Origin: Diphasiastrum complanatum | Lineage: Eukaryota > Streptophyta > Lycopodiopsida > Lycopodiales > Lycopodiaceae | Reading direction: 5' to 3' | NCBI GenBank assembly: GCA_029204225.1 | Contig: MU832066.1 | Span: forward strand, 25,124 to 89,123 | DNA length: 64,000 nt | Position numbers and translations under genes: made by a program | The notes under the pieces: model-generated | Database searches by the model: none | What the model was told of the DNA's origin: nothing | The model's input: the letters and a program-made list of their open reading frames with translations, nothing else | Part shown: positions 52,831-64,000 of the stretch, one piece after another | Numbering within the stretch: position 1 is the stretch's first letter | How the letters are laid out: each line of letters begins with the position of its first letter

Positions 52831-53239
52831 TCTTTCATAATTGATATATTCTATTGTTGTATGTTTTTTTTTCTAATTTGAGTTGCATGGGTGGGTGACT
52901 GTCATCCATAAGAACAATTTGTGCATTTTCTGATGTTGTTCTGAAGAATTCTTAAAAATATTTAGCTTTATATTGTAATATGTTTTCCATATTAACATGT
53001 GACACTCTTCAACAAGTTGCAGGCAAGATCAATTAATAAACAAGAGAGCCTTTAAGATACACAAAATAATAATTATAATCGATTGTTTTCAACAACTTGA
53101 TAATAAATGAATTAGAAGTACCTATTTCATGTTCAATTAATTCTTAGAATTACTTGCTTTTTAAATGTTCAGATTTTTAAAATCATTTACATTCAAAACT
53201 TGTTGGTGATGATATAGAGAGGTAATTTTTGGACAACAG
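52831..53239. other. AT-rich spacer, nothing recognised
   Basis: No gene, repeat or element end seen in this stretch. Confidence 0.5.
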
Positions 53240-53360
53240 GTGTTTGTGTAGGCAGTAGGCAAATTGTATTCAAAGTGCGGCAGCCTAGATGAAGCACAAC
53301 AAGTGTTCCTAGAGCTACGAGTGAGAGATGTAGTTTGTTGGACATCAATTGAGATGCTTC
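53240..53360 (+). pseudogene. PPR gene fragment, inverted copy of part of the neighbouring PPR gene
   Basis: The plus strand reads YSKCGSLDEAQQVFLELRVR, then DVVCWTSI. The PPR gene on the minus strand (58,098-56,419) has YSKCGSLDEARQVFLQLRVR and DVVCWTSI at residues 183-210. At the DNA level about 115 bases match at roughly 90% by eye (TGTATTCAAAGTG, GGCAGCCTAGATGA, GAGAGATGTAGTTTGTTGGA). The flanks do not continue the PPR frame, so this is a dead scrap. It lies inverted about 4.1 kb from its match in the intact gene. Confidence 0.88.
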
Positions 53361-53880
53361 ATTGATGCTAAAATCAGTGACTCAGCTCATACCTCCACCA
53401 GGATCTTTCCAATGTACTTCATTTTAGTGCCCAATATAACCAGGAAATTTCTGTAGCAGTGCTTGTGAAATTGCTATGATCAAATTCAGATGGTATACTA
53501 GTAGCTTTTCTCAGTGATCTTCCAGGTTAAGATAGGGAAGAGTCATTGAGTGCTGAAAGTAAAAGCTGTTGTATACGCATGAGGTAGTTGTAGATCAACT
53601 AGCAACCTCACCTCTGACAGCCCAGCAACATCTCCTGCATCAGCCACTAGGTTGGGCCAATTATTTGAAGCACCTGAATGCTTTCTGATGCAAGCTTTTG
53701 AAGCCAACTATCAGAAGCTTGAACAAGGTAAAAACAGATTGTTGTGCAATACTATCTCGCTGAACACCTCGCAAAATCAGAACAACTCTGGTGCCAGTTG
53801 TTGAATCAGCTGCAATGGAGACTCTACAAGGATCACCAATGGTTCTATAATGCCATTTGCTGATCATTATTATACAAAAT
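53361..53880 (-). other. Unidentified coding-like sequence
   Basis: The minus strand from 53,867 is open for 68 codons (WHYRTIGDPCRVSIAADS, VVLILRGVQRDSIAQQSV). A second frame just downstream reads LVADAGDVAGLSEVRLLVDL. The wording is protein-like, but frames change without clear splice sites. I cannot name the family. It may be a decayed host gene on the same strand as the signal-peptide-like segment at 54.5 kb. Confidence 0.3.
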
Positions 53881-54205
53881 ACATTGGGATTTTGCTAATA
53901 TATTCACAAGAACTTGCAATTGCATTGTGCTTCCCTATAATACTCTTCTTTGGTCTGAGCTAGCAGCAAATGTGGCAAATGTGCAAACACGAATGTTTAC
54001 AAACATGTTACAAGAAGAGCAGACAAATCTGCAAGCGTCGGCCTAAGAAAGCCCTATATTTTTTTCATCTTTTTGGCTTAGTAGGAACAAAAAACATCTT
54101 ACGGGCTACATAGTACATTGTACAGTGTGCAAAACAGCCTTACAATTTACTCTAAATTCTAAGTAGCTATAGAACCATAATCATTAGGCTATAGTCCAAC
54201 CCCCA

Positions 54206-54556
54206 GATATCAGCACTATGGTGAGTGAAGGGACAGCACACCTGGTACTGAAGCACAAGCCACATCTCTACCTTGTAGTAGAATTGCTAGCAGAAGCACT
54301 AACCCAAGCATCTGCCATTGTATTCAACTTCTGCCTGCAAATCTCAAAAAAATTTCCAGCTAATGCTTGTAAGCCGGAATATCTACTTATTCCTTGTGCA
54401 GATATCAGCACTATGGTGAGTGAAGGGACAGCACACCTGGTACTGAAGCACAAGCCACATCTCGACCTTGTAATAGAATTGCTAGCAGAAGCACTAACCC
54501 AGACGCTGCCATTGTATTCAACTTCTGCCTGCAAATCTCAAAAAAATTTCCACTAT
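54206..54556 (-). repeat. Tandem duplication (195 bp) carrying a signal-peptide-like segment
   Basis: CAGATATCAGCACTATGGTG starts copies at about 54,206 and 54,401; the second is slightly shorter. On the minus strand the right copy encodes ATG-led MAASGLVLLLAILLQGRDVA, then CASVPGVLSLHSP and a stop. That has the basic-free, leucine-rich core and an A-C-A cleavage region of a secretory signal peptide. The left copy has the same core but lost the ATG frame. Possibly a duplicated first exon; no downstream exon is firm. Intervals 53,881-54,205 and 54,557-56,300 hold no other gene I can name. Confidence 0.5.
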
Positions 54557-56300
54557 TAGCATGAATTATATGAGATGATTTAGCAGTATTTATGTTATGT
54601 AAACATGAGTGACAAAAGAATCCTTACACATATCATAGTAGTTACCTAAGCAGTCACCAAATTTATTGATAGAAAATTATAATGAGATTAACAAGCTAAA
54701 AAAAAGGAATTATGCTAGTCAAATTGAAAACTTCTTTTGATAAACACATTCCTCCAGATGTTGGCAAGAGTTTCAAAATGGAACCTGACAAGAAAGTAAG
54801 TTGTGAAACTTTAAAATGTTCACCAAAGCAGATGCTTGAACTTTCTGCTCCTGTTCTCTTGATAACTTTTCTACATCATTTGGAGATATACATACACAGC
54901 TGATAAATCATGGTATAGTAACTATATTTTTTGCTTTGACACAAGTTCTCTGTTGAAGTAGATTTATTTGGCAAATTAACATACTGTCTCTCATCACACA
55001 AAGTGCTCTGAGATTTGCTTCAACATTGCAGGTTAAAGGCACAGAATGTAGTCTTGAAAATTTGAGGGAATCCATTTTGGAAGGGAACATACCTCAAAAG
55101 TTTCATATGACCTCCAAATTCTTGCATATTAGAAAATAAATAAGACCATTCAATATTGCCCTAAAACTTTCTTTATAATGACTAATGTCATTATGGTAAC
55201 AGGGACACAATGCAGGTGGTCATTCAGATACCAATGAGGTAACATCTCTGTAGCATCTCCACTTGAAACTACTGCAAAGCTGAAGAATATTATAAGTACT
55301 TCACTCATATCAACAAAGCACTTATCCCAGCTGACAAAGATTAGGAGGAAATACGAAGTGGCAGTTCTACAGAGAGATTGCTGGTGGAGCAGCCTATATC
55401 CATAAATTAGGTGGATCCAAACCCTGGTTTTCATAGATGTGGAGCAGTAGAGAGAGAAAACACTTTTTTGGCCATTTTCAGTGTTGGAACAGCCCTAGAA
55501 AACAAACTCTTTGAGAGCAAAATACTTGTCAGAACATTCTGAAATTTTAGGAGCTGATTTCCAATACTGGGGTGACCTAGTACAGCTAGATTTCATCAGA
55601 TTTGGATGAGCATTGAGCAAGCAAAAAGTTAGAGCTAAAAACAGGTCAGGAAAGATTGTAGGGCAGCCCGTCGCTGGCTAGAAGTCTTTGGTCCGTCGTA
55701 ACTTTTGGTGACCTAAACTTGAAAAAGATGTATATTTTTATATGACGCATTGTTTTCGATATCAAGTAAAAAAAGCTGAAAGGATCAAAGTGCTTGGATT
55801 GCTACATCCGCTATCTATTCCAAAAGAGAGACAGGAAAGTATTAAGGTTCTCATGGTTTCTGGTTGATCTATGTAATACTTTCTGAGATTGATTAAGAGA
55901 CAGGCTTTTGTTAAGTAAATCTTGTGTTACCTAGGGTTTAAGAGTTTGTGTGCAACAGTCACAAAATGTCATAGTTAGTTTTGAAGACTTGACTAATCAC
56001 AACTAAAGTACGCATATATTAGCACATTCAGGTAAACTACACCGATATTTGGCAACGCCAAGAAATGCTAATGAAGAAGTTTCAAACAGATTTCAGTTAC
56101 TTTATCTTTTATCATTAGCATTACACATAACAAATACGAAGTCCTAACATATTGGCTAACTTGGCAAATCGGCCCATATGGTACATGGAATACATGTATG
56201 AAAGAAAAAAATATAAGAAACCTGATGATTGATGGTGCATGAACCATATCTCTTCAGCTTTTTTACTACTTGTGTCAACCTCACAGGAAATTGACTCTGT
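54557..56300. other. Spacer downstream of the PPR gene
   Basis: Short frames on both strands match nothing. This probably includes the PPR transcript's 3' region. Near 56,275-56,340 a small duplication (AGGAAATT.., TCTGTGCTGG) occurs inside the decayed PPR tail. Confidence 0.4.
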
Positions 56301-56418
56301 GCTGGCTGTTACCACCGTCGACCTCCCAGGAAATTCTCTGTGCTGGGGGTTATCGGTTCTAAAAAATTCTGAAATCATTTGGAAATCTGGCCAACCCCAC
56401 AACCTCTGCTGCGTCATT
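56301..56418 (-). pseudogene. Decayed E-domain tail of the PPR gene
   Basis: Directly after the stop that ends the PPR frame, the same frame continues NDAAEVVGLARFP and, after two more stops, ISWEVDGG. In E-class PPR proteins the expected text is G-R-W-x-D-A-A-E-V-x-x-L and later S-W-I-E-V. So the end of the E domain is present but no longer translated with the rest. Confidence 0.7.
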
Positions 56419-58098
56419 TTACAATCTGCCACAGGCAGAATAAATGCTGCCCATTAGCATGTATGCAGCAGCATTTCTTGGGTCTATTTCCACCAGAGAC
56501 TTAAAAGACAGCTTTCCAAGTTCAAAATTTCCATGAGTTCTACAAGCCCCGAGCAAAGAGAGCCAAACTCCAGCATCAGGTGGTAATGGCATTGCATTTA
56601 TGAAGTCATGTGCCTCGTACAATTTCCCTGCGCGACCGAGAAGATCAATCATACATGTATAATGATCCGTGGAAGGGATGATGCCAAAATCTTTTGACAT
56701 GAGATCAAAAAGGTGAAAGCCTTCACCTATCAGACCAGTATGACTGCATGCACAGAGCAGAGAAAGAAAAGTGATCTTGTCTGGCTGCACACTCTGCTCC
56801 TTCATTTGCTCGAAAAGGTAGAGCGCTTCCTTGCCATGGCCCTGTTGAGCACATGCATTGATCATTGCATTCCATGAAACAATGTCACGTTCAGGAAGCT
56901 CTAAAAAGATTTTCCAAGCGTTGTTTATGCTCCCACACCTAGCATACATGTCAATAAGGATATTCCCAATGACCAAGTCTGTGTCCAATCCTTTTGTTAC
57001 TAATTGGGCATGGATTAGCTTCCCCTGATCCAGTGCTCCCATGCTACAGCAAGCTTTTAGCAAACCCACAAATGTTACTTTGTTTGGTTCCACGCCCTCC
57101 TCCTGCATTTGGGCAAAAAGCTGGAAGGCTGCCTGGCCATGCTTTTTCTGTGCCAATCCTGTGATCATAGTTGTCCATGACACAACATTTCGACTAGGCA
57201 GCTTCAGGAAGACTCCAAAAGCCCGAGGTAAATTCCCACATTTAGCATACATATCAATCAGGGCGTTTCCAAGCTCTGTATCTGAATCCCAACGTCTACT
57301 CGAAATCTGTTCATGGATGAGCATGCCCCGCTGCAAACCCTCAATACTGTTGCAAGCTTTTAGTACACACAACAAAGTAACTTTATTTGGCTCAACACCC
57401 TCCTTTTGCATCTGCTCAAAGAGATGGAGAGCTTCCTCACCATAACCTTCCTTAGCACAAGCATCTATAATTGATGTCCAACAAACTACATCTCTCACTC
57501 GCAGCTGTAGGAACACTTGTCGTGCCTCATCTAGGCTGCCACACTTTGAATACATGTCCACCAAGCTGCTTCCAACAAAGGGATCCAATTCTAGTCCACT
57601 TTCAAGTATGTGGGAATGGACGAGTCTGCCCTGCGTAAGGGCTCCAATGCTGGCACAGCCATTGAGAACAGCCACATACGTGTGGCTATCTGCCACTACA
57701 TTAGTACAGCAGCACATTTCATTATACAAATCGATTGCCTGCTCGCCTTTCCCATGCTTGGCATGTGCGGAAATGATAGCAGACCACATGTGCACATCAG
57801 CCTCAGCAAATCTACGGAATTCATGAAGGGCCTCAAGCAAGCTCCCACCAGAAGAAAACATGTGGATGAGATGATTTCCCAGCAATGTTTTTGTGCCATA
57901 TTTGCTATTTACAATAAGGCAACGCACACGCCTTCCAGTTGCCAGGTCTTTCTTTCTTGTGCACCCTTTCAAAAGGCAATAGAACACATATGCGGAGAGT
58001 TGATGTCCTTGTTTGTGCATCTGTTCCACGGCAGCGACAGCTCCTGCTACTTTCCCTTCCTCACAAAGCTTACTCAAGAATCTTACTGAATGCCGCAT
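56419..58098 (-). CDS. PLS-class pentatricopeptide repeat protein, 559 aa, E domain truncated
   Basis: PLS-class PPR proteins bind organellar RNA one base per repeat; E and DYW tails are used in C-to-U editing (family knowledge). The frame is one intronless exon from ATG at 58,098. Repeats run from about residue 36 to 505. P-type units begin at about 104, 204, 305 and 406 (for example DVVCWTSIIDACAKEGYGEE, NVVSWTTMITGLAQKKHGQA, DIVSWNAMINACAQQGHGKE). S-type units contain LVDMYSKCGS, LIDMYAKCGN and LIDMYARCGS. From about 509 (GVWLSLLGACRTHGNFELGK) the E domain starts and stops at residue 559, where decayed E-domain sequence follows. No DYW domain is present. The first 35 residues are not a strong targeting peptide by eye. 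Either it works without a full E domain or it is a recently disabled gene; the rest of the frame is clean. Confidence 0.9.
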   Translation of the reverse strand: MRHSVRFLSKLCEEGKVAGAVAAVEQMHKQGHQLSAYVFYCLLKGCTRKKDLATGRRVRCLIVNSKYGTKTLLGNHLIHMFSSGGSLLEALHEFRRFAEADVHMWSAIISAHAKHGKGEQAIDLYNEMCCCTNVVADSHTYVAVLNGCASIGALTQGRLVHSHILESGLELDPFVGSSLVDMYSKCGSLDEARQVFLQLRVRDVVCWTSIIDACAKEGYGEEALHLFEQMQKEGVEPNKVTLLCVLKACNSIEGLQRGMLIHEQISSRRWDSDTELGNALIDMYAKCGNLPRAFGVFLKLPSRNVVSWTTMITGLAQKKHGQAAFQLFAQMQEEGVEPNKVTFVGLLKACCSMGALDQGKLIHAQLVTKGLDTDLVIGNILIDMYARCGSINNAWKIFLELPERDIVSWNAMINACAQQGHGKEALYLFEQMKEQSVQPDKITFLSLLCACSHTGLIGEGFHLFDLMSKDFGIIPSTDHYTCMIDLLGRAGKLYEAHDFINAMPLPPDAGVWLSLLGACRTHGNFELGKLSFKSLVEIDPRNAAAYMLMGSIYSACGRL

Positions 58099-58247
58099 CT
58101 TTCTTCTCGAAGTGCTTCAGCTTGTGCGCCCAATTTCTTCTGCTTCCCCTTCCCCATAATAAAGCCCGTTTCAGACTACATGACTGGTAAGTGGAATAAA
58201 TGGCAAAGGACCACCCCCCTTTCAGACCACCCTGGCCTGCCGTGGCT

Positions 58248-58250
<3 letters not shown>

Positions 58251-58292
<42 letters not shown>
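58251..58292. repeat. (AC)21 microsatellite
   Basis: An uninterrupted AC run about 150 bases upstream of the PPR start codon, in its presumed leader or promoter. Confidence 0.98.
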
Positions 58293-58294
<2 letters not shown>

Positions 58295-58310
58295 CCCATT
58301 CCCTTAGCGC

Positions 58311-58369
58311 ATCTCTCTCTTTCTTTCTTTCTCTTTCTCTTTCTCTTTCTCTCTCTCTCTCTCTCTCTC
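58311..58369. repeat. CT-rich microsatellite
   Basis: CTCTCT, TTTCT and CTCTTT blocks; on the PPR coding strand this is GA-rich. GA tracts near plant promoters can act as GAGA-like elements. A second CT run lies at 58,429-58,446. Confidence 0.95.
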
Positions 58370-58446
58370 AAAGGAGCATTAGCAGCTGCTAGGAGCACTA
58401 GCGCCGCTCCGCCTGCTCTCACTCTCGCTCTCTCTCTCTCTCTCTC

Positions 58447-60371
58447 ACACAGCTGGAAGCAAAGCAAGAAAAAAAAAGTGTTCTATTGAGTCACATATAC
58501 TACAACATACTACAAAGTGTAGTCTTTTTTTTTGTGTGGATCTGTACTCTAGCATTGGCAAGTTTTGCCCATTGATTCCCACTTTCTCTTAAGTGATACC
58601 ACCCTTCTCATTGCCAACATTTCAAATCCGACATTATACCAGGCTTTCGGATGTGAAACTTTGATTCCGTGTTTGATTGAATCTATACACTTGAATTTTG
58701 TTCTTCTTTGAAGAAATTTCAGCAAAATGTTAGCTATGAAGTTTGATAGCACACTTTTGCACATGCACATAAAAGTGTGTTGAAAACAAATCTAGTGTTC
58801 AAAACATGGCTTAATGTCCTTGCCTACGGTAGCTAAAAATCTATAACATTGTGTCATGCTAAAATAATCTTTTGACTAAGGAACATCAATCAGGTGTCAT
58901 CTTAATTGTCGAACTCCTAATAACTTATCCTTGAGGCTTTTACAATCCACATCAACAATTTGTATTTGTCCAAGTTTCTAGCTACAGTTAAATATTTGAT
59001 GTAGAAGTTTATTTTAATAGATAGAAGTATCTATACGTTCATAATATGTTTGATTTGCAAACTTGTGTTTCACAATGGTCATTTTAGGTGTCACCTGATA
59101 TAGATTGTCATGGTCTTTTAGTTATTTTTTCATTTGCCTTGTAAGGATTGATTTGTTAGTTATAAAGTTGTAAGTACACTCACTTTCTTAAAGTTGCCCA
59201 ATGGATCTAATGTGGTTAGAGTTCCATTGTTATTCCAAAAGTGTATGCTAATAGGCGGAATATTAATCAACATCTATGAAACTATGTAAGTGTGTCAAGT
59301 TCACGTATTGACATTGAGATCTTACAATAGAAGTTATTAAGCCCTAGCTCTTTGGCTCTAGAAAAACCATACTTCAACACCATGGTGGCTAGCATCTACT
59401 AAATGCTTCATGCCTATCATCATTGTGACTTGGAAAACTATCATGGTTGTCTTTAGAAGCAGGATTTTGAAGGATATGGTGCTAACTACTCTCCCTCTTT
59501 CAATTTCTCTATAGATTATTGCCTTGGTCTCCTGATCAACTTTGAGAGAAGTTGATTAAAGTAACATGTTTCTCATTAGTCATAATTGCCTCCACATAGA
59601 AGCACCATTGTCTTATGTACTTGATCGGCTTCAGCATGGCCATTGTCTTGTTTGTTATCTCTAGGACGCTGTTGATCTAAAATCTTTTCTATATTTTGTT
59701 CTTTTGTCCTCTCATGGTTTTGCTACTAGTTGATTCATGGAGAACTCCACTACTATACAAGAAATGTACATAGTGTCCAATTGCTAGAAATATGGCCAAC
59801 TCTTTCCATTCTCAATGTTCTTTTTTATAATTTCCTTCACCTTTCTAAAATAACTATTGATATTATGTCCATTTCTCCTTGCATCTCTAAGCGTTGTGGT
59901 TCTACCCCATGCATGGCATCTTAGTTGAGACGTCCTCCCATAGCCATCCCTCAAACCTTGGCTCCTCAAACTTCACCTCCATTGTCATGTCCGTGACCAG
60001 TACATAGGATTCAGTATACTCCTAGTCTTGGATACACGGTACTCCAGTGAAACAAGCTGTTAGTTATGCCACATCATACTGGACGTGACCCAATAATAAC
60101 TAATATCCTTGTGAGGCCCATAATACACTAAATGGAGTTTAGACAAGGTATGAGACAGTGTATGCATGTGTAGAGTTATCAATAGCAATTCTATGAATAG
60201 TTGGTCCATGCTTAGGACTCTATTCTAGATTGATTTATGTATAGTGATTTAGGGCTATGCATGGCTATGTGCCCATGATGCTTTTGGCTCTATAGATTGG
60301 GTCCAAACTCGCCCTACTCCTCATTATGGTTTTGGATTCATTGCCAAGCTCTCACTGTCAAAGATAAAAAA
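58447..60371. other. Spacer upstream of the PPR gene
   Basis: No gene recognised; the largest frames are under 75 codons. Sequence close to 58,450-58,500 probably belongs to the PPR promoter. Retroelement origin of parts cannot be excluded. Confidence 0.45.
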
Positions 60372-63300
60372 TGCAACATCAAGCATTCACCATAAACAAT
60401 CACAAGTAGGGAGACGGAAGAAGAACACGCAATATCACTCTATCACACTAACTTCATACTGAATATAAAATGTACATATAAACCCTGAACCCTGATAGAG
60501 AGAGAAAACCTACGAATAGACTAATAGACTAGTCTATGACTAATTACAGCTGGTAACAGCTATCAACATTAATGTACATCGTAAACAGTAACAATAAAGT
60601 TTATCATTGATTTTTAACACTCTCCCTCAATAATAAAATTACATTCTTCTATTCCTAATAGAGTACGAAACCTCTAAAATATATATCTACCTAATGACTT
60701 AGTAAAAATATCTGTCATTTGATCTTCAGATTTACAAAAAACAAGATCAATGGCTCCATCGAAAATTTTCTCTCGAATAAAATGATAGTGTATTTCGATG
60801 TGCTTGGTTCGAGCATGTAAAACTGGATTTTTGGCAAGGTGAATGCAGCTTTGATTGTCGCAAGATATAGTAGTCGCATCCACATGTGACTAACCTAAAT
60901 CCACAAGCAATCTTCGTAACCATACTGCTTCTTGTGTAGCATTGCTGAGTGCTCAATATTCAGCTTCCGTTGATGATAAAGCTACTGTAGGTTGCTTTTT
61001 GCTGCTCCATGAAATTGCAGCTATACCATAACTGAATGTATGACCACTGGTAGATCTTATGTCATCAATATCACCTGCCCAATCGACATCTGTATAACTT
61101 ACCAACACTGGCGCTTCAGACTGATCATACTTCAAACCAAAATTCAATGTCCCTCGAATGTATCTGAGAATACGTTTAGCAGATTTCCAGTGTGCTTGAC
61201 TAGGATCTTGTATAAATTGACTAACAACACCAACAACATAAGAAATATCAGGTCGTGTGTGTGTCAAATAAATCAAACTACCCACCAACTGTCTATACAA
61301 ATAAGCATCCACTTGCTCAGATTCATCATATGCAGTAAGCTTCATGTTGACATCCATAGGTGTACTCAAGAGCTTACAATCCTGCATATTGAGCTTATAA
61401 AACAAATCTCGTGCATATTTGCTTTGTGTAAGAAAGACCATGTCTTCTTTTTGCCATACTTCAATGCCAAGACAGTAGTCCATCAATCCTAGATCACTCA
61501 TGTCAAAAGCATTGGAAAGATTTGATTGGATTTCATTAATTAACCTCTCATTACTTCTTGTAATAATCAAATCATCCACGTACAACACAATGAACACTAT
61601 ATCTGAATCTTGCCTTAGAATGTAAAGATTAGGATCAGCATCATTTTTTATCATTCCCCTTCACTTGACGTGCCCATCAATGCAAGAGTACCATGCTCGT
61701 GGTGCTTGCTTCAATCCATATATGGCTTTGTTGAGTTTACAAACCAAATGATCTCTTCCTGGCTTAGCAAACCCTTGAGGTTGCTCTAAATATACCTCTT
61801 CATCCAATACTCCATTAAGAAAAGCAGATTTGACATCCATTTGCTGAATTTTCCAACCATAGAAAGCAAAAATTGCAATGATAGAACGAATAGTTAACAT
61901 TTTGGCTACAGGTGTGAAGGTCTCCTCAAAGTCTATACCTTCCTGCTGCCCAAAACCTCTTGCAACTGATCGTGCCTTGTACTTGTTCAGTTGCCCATCC
62001 GCTCCATACTTCGTCTTGTAGATCCACTTACATGTGATAGGCGTCTTACCATCAGGTAGCTCAACCAAGTCCCACGTTTTGTTTTTCGATATAGCCTCCA
62101 TTTCTGTTTCCATAGCTACATGCCACTCCTTGTGTTCCTTTGCTTCGTTGAAAGTTTTAGGTTCTTGAGCCGTTAAGATGGATCCCATTAGGGCTAGATT
62201 CATCTCGAATCTTGCAGGAGGTTTTCGATTTCTACTTGATCTTCTAAGCTCTCCCTGCTCACTAGATTCGGGAGTATCTCCCTTCTTTGCACCATCTGTG
62301 ACTGATAAGTACCATTTAGGTACTCTCTTGGGAGTTTCAGCATCAAGCTTTCCTTTGTCCAATGGATTTTCTATATCAAAATCCACTTCCTTCTTGACCT
62401 ATACTTTCACTCCCTCATCAAAAAGTTCAGTGATTACTTCAGATTGTTTACCTTGGTCCATCTTGTCAAACGTTGCATCCCTAGAAATTACAAGCTTTTG
62501 TGCATTTGTGTCATACATCCTATAGGCCTTGGCCTTCTCATGATATCCAAGGAAAATACACTTGATAGCTTTTACATTCAATTTCCTTTGTTTCTCATCA
62601 GGAATATGAGCATAAGCATCACAACCAAATACTCTCAAGTGAGAAATATTAGGTTTCTTTCCAGTAACAGCTTCATGAGGTGTCTTACCTTCCACGGATT
62701 TTGTAGGACATCAATTCAGGATGTGCGTAGTTGTGCTACAAGCTTCTGCCCAAAAGGTGTTTGGCATACCCTTGCTTTTGAGCATCGCCCTGGCCATCTC
62801 AACAATAGATTAGTTCTTTCATTCTGCAAGTCCATTTTGTTGTGGTGAATAAGGTGTTGTAGTTTGCCTCTTGATCCCTTGATCTTTGCAAAAATCAATA
62901 AATTTTGTCAAAAAATACTCACCACCTCCATCAGATCTCAAAGTTTTGATGCAACATCCTGTTTGCTTTTCAACTAATGAATGCCTTGAATTCCCTGAAC
63001 TTAGCAAAAGCATCTGATTTCTTGCTTATGAAATAAATCCAAATGCATCTGCTATAATCATCAGTGAAAGTGATAGAGTAATAGTAGCCACTAAGAGATC
63101 TAGTCTGCATAGGTCCACATAGATCATTGTGGACAAGATCTAGAATGTCACTGGCTCTCCTTGTTCCACTTTTGGGAAACCTCTCTCTTTGTTGTTTTCC
63201 CCAAAATGCAACCTTCACAAATTTTTCCTTCAAAAGAAATATCAGGCAATCCTATACTAGATTACCTCTTTTGAGAATCTGTAAACTTTGAGCACTAATA

Positions 63301-64000
63301 TGACCGAATCGTTGATGCCAAAGATCACTTCGACTATCAACCGTGCTTACCATAGCTTGAGCAAAAGATCTCGCATTCAATTTGTAGAGTTGATACTTGT
63401 TGACTCTAGCTCCTGTAGCAATCACTTTGTAGTGATTCTTGATGTCTTTGACAAGACACTTGTCGTTGTCAAACTCAACCTTGAGTTGTTGATCAGCCAT
63501 CATCCCAACAGATAGTAGATTGTTAGCTAAGCCAGGTACATATTGCACATTGCTTATCCGCTTTATCTTCCCGTTGGCTAGCTTCACTAGTACCACTCCA
63601 ACTCCTTTAACAGATAGCAATTTGCCATCGGCTTGTCCAACTTCATCACCATTGTGAGTTTTCTTAAGTTCTAAAAACCACTCTTTCCTTGAAGTCATAT
63701 GCCTGAATGCACCACTATGTGCCAGGTATCCTTGGTTTCATCACTTGTCATTAATGTTGTAATGAACAATTTTGAGCTCTCACCTGTAATCATCTTCATA
63801 TGATCCTCATCGTATTGATGTCAATCAGTATAATTGTTTTCATAATAATAATCATCAAATTGATGTTGATCAGCATAATTTTCCACTTGCCCTTTGTCTT
63901 TTCCTTTGTTCCATCTCCTTCTGTTTCTTGAAGCATTCACGCTCCTAGTGGCCAGGTTTGTGCAATACCTACAATTTCCAGGTTTATTTTGCCTGGAATA
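60372..64000 (-). mobile_element. Copia element, minus strand, right LTR to gag, running off the window (fossil, lightly broken)
   Basis: Read from the right edge: gag zinc-knuckle region (about 63,960), pre-integrase (LWHQRFGHISAQSLQILKRG), integrase (LVHNDLCGPMQTRSLSGYYY; GGEYFLTKFIDFCKDQGIKR; LRVFGCDAYAHIP; 63,700-62,400), RT (TWDLVELPDGKTPITCKWIY; KAIYGLKQAPRAWY; VLYVDDLIITRS; 62,300-61,470) and RNase H (SYTDVDWAGDIDDIRSTSGH; VALSSTEAEY; 61,100-60,674). The purine tract TTGAGGGAGAGTG (about 60,635) precedes the LTR (60,622 down to about 60,372; TATA-like TTTATATGTACA). The coding order is complete in view, with about five breaks. It is the best-preserved pol in the window and so probably the youngest. 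Its other LTR lies outside. Confidence 0.93.

Overview
The window looks like a repeat-rich nuclear chromosome segment of a land plant, most likely a fern. The grounds are spliced host genes of plant type, an intronless PLS-class PPR gene whose wording resembles the hugely expanded fern PPR family, and a dense layer of decayed Copia and Gypsy LTR elements using the usual initiator-Met-type primer site. The fern assignment is an inference from protein style; no search was possible.

Host genes are few. (1) 478-683 +: the N-terminal piece of a SYP5-type Qc-SNARE gene, apparently frameshifted. (2) 27,576-30,706 +: a four-exon TSR2 gene (ribosome biogenesis, WGG domain) with clean splice sites and a 224-residue product. 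(3) 58,098-56,419 -: a 559-residue PPR protein whose E domain is cut by a stop. A second small piece of the same PPR coding sequence lies inverted 4 kb away at 53,240-53,360. (4) 53.4-54.6 kb -: unidentified coding-like sequence, including a tandemly duplicated signal-peptide-like segment.

The rest is mostly transposon fossils. 2.5-6.2 kb holds pieces of Gypsy, Copia, a hAT transposase and a Gypsy chromodomain end. 6.2-9.75 kb is a Copia with both LTRs but only gag and protease. 10,424-15,360 is a Copia with perfect 5-bp target duplications and a large GA repeat in one LTR. 16.4-25 kb is a mosaic of LTR and Copia pieces in both orientations, part of which is duplicated at 46.2-49.1 kb. 33.2-40.7 kb is one Copia inserted in another, with matching target duplications. 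40.7-42.3 kb is a Gypsy LTR and gag. 49.1-51.3 kb holds two opposed Gypsy pieces. 51.4-52.1 kb is a GC-rich foldback element. 60.4-64.0 kb is a Copia running off the window edge.

I found no operon-like cluster, defence island, CRISPR array or other clearly new system. The most interesting items are the duplicated block whose two halves differ in divergence, the GC-rich foldback element with poly(G) arms, the inverted PPR fragment, and the 300-bp hairpin element at 43.6 kb.
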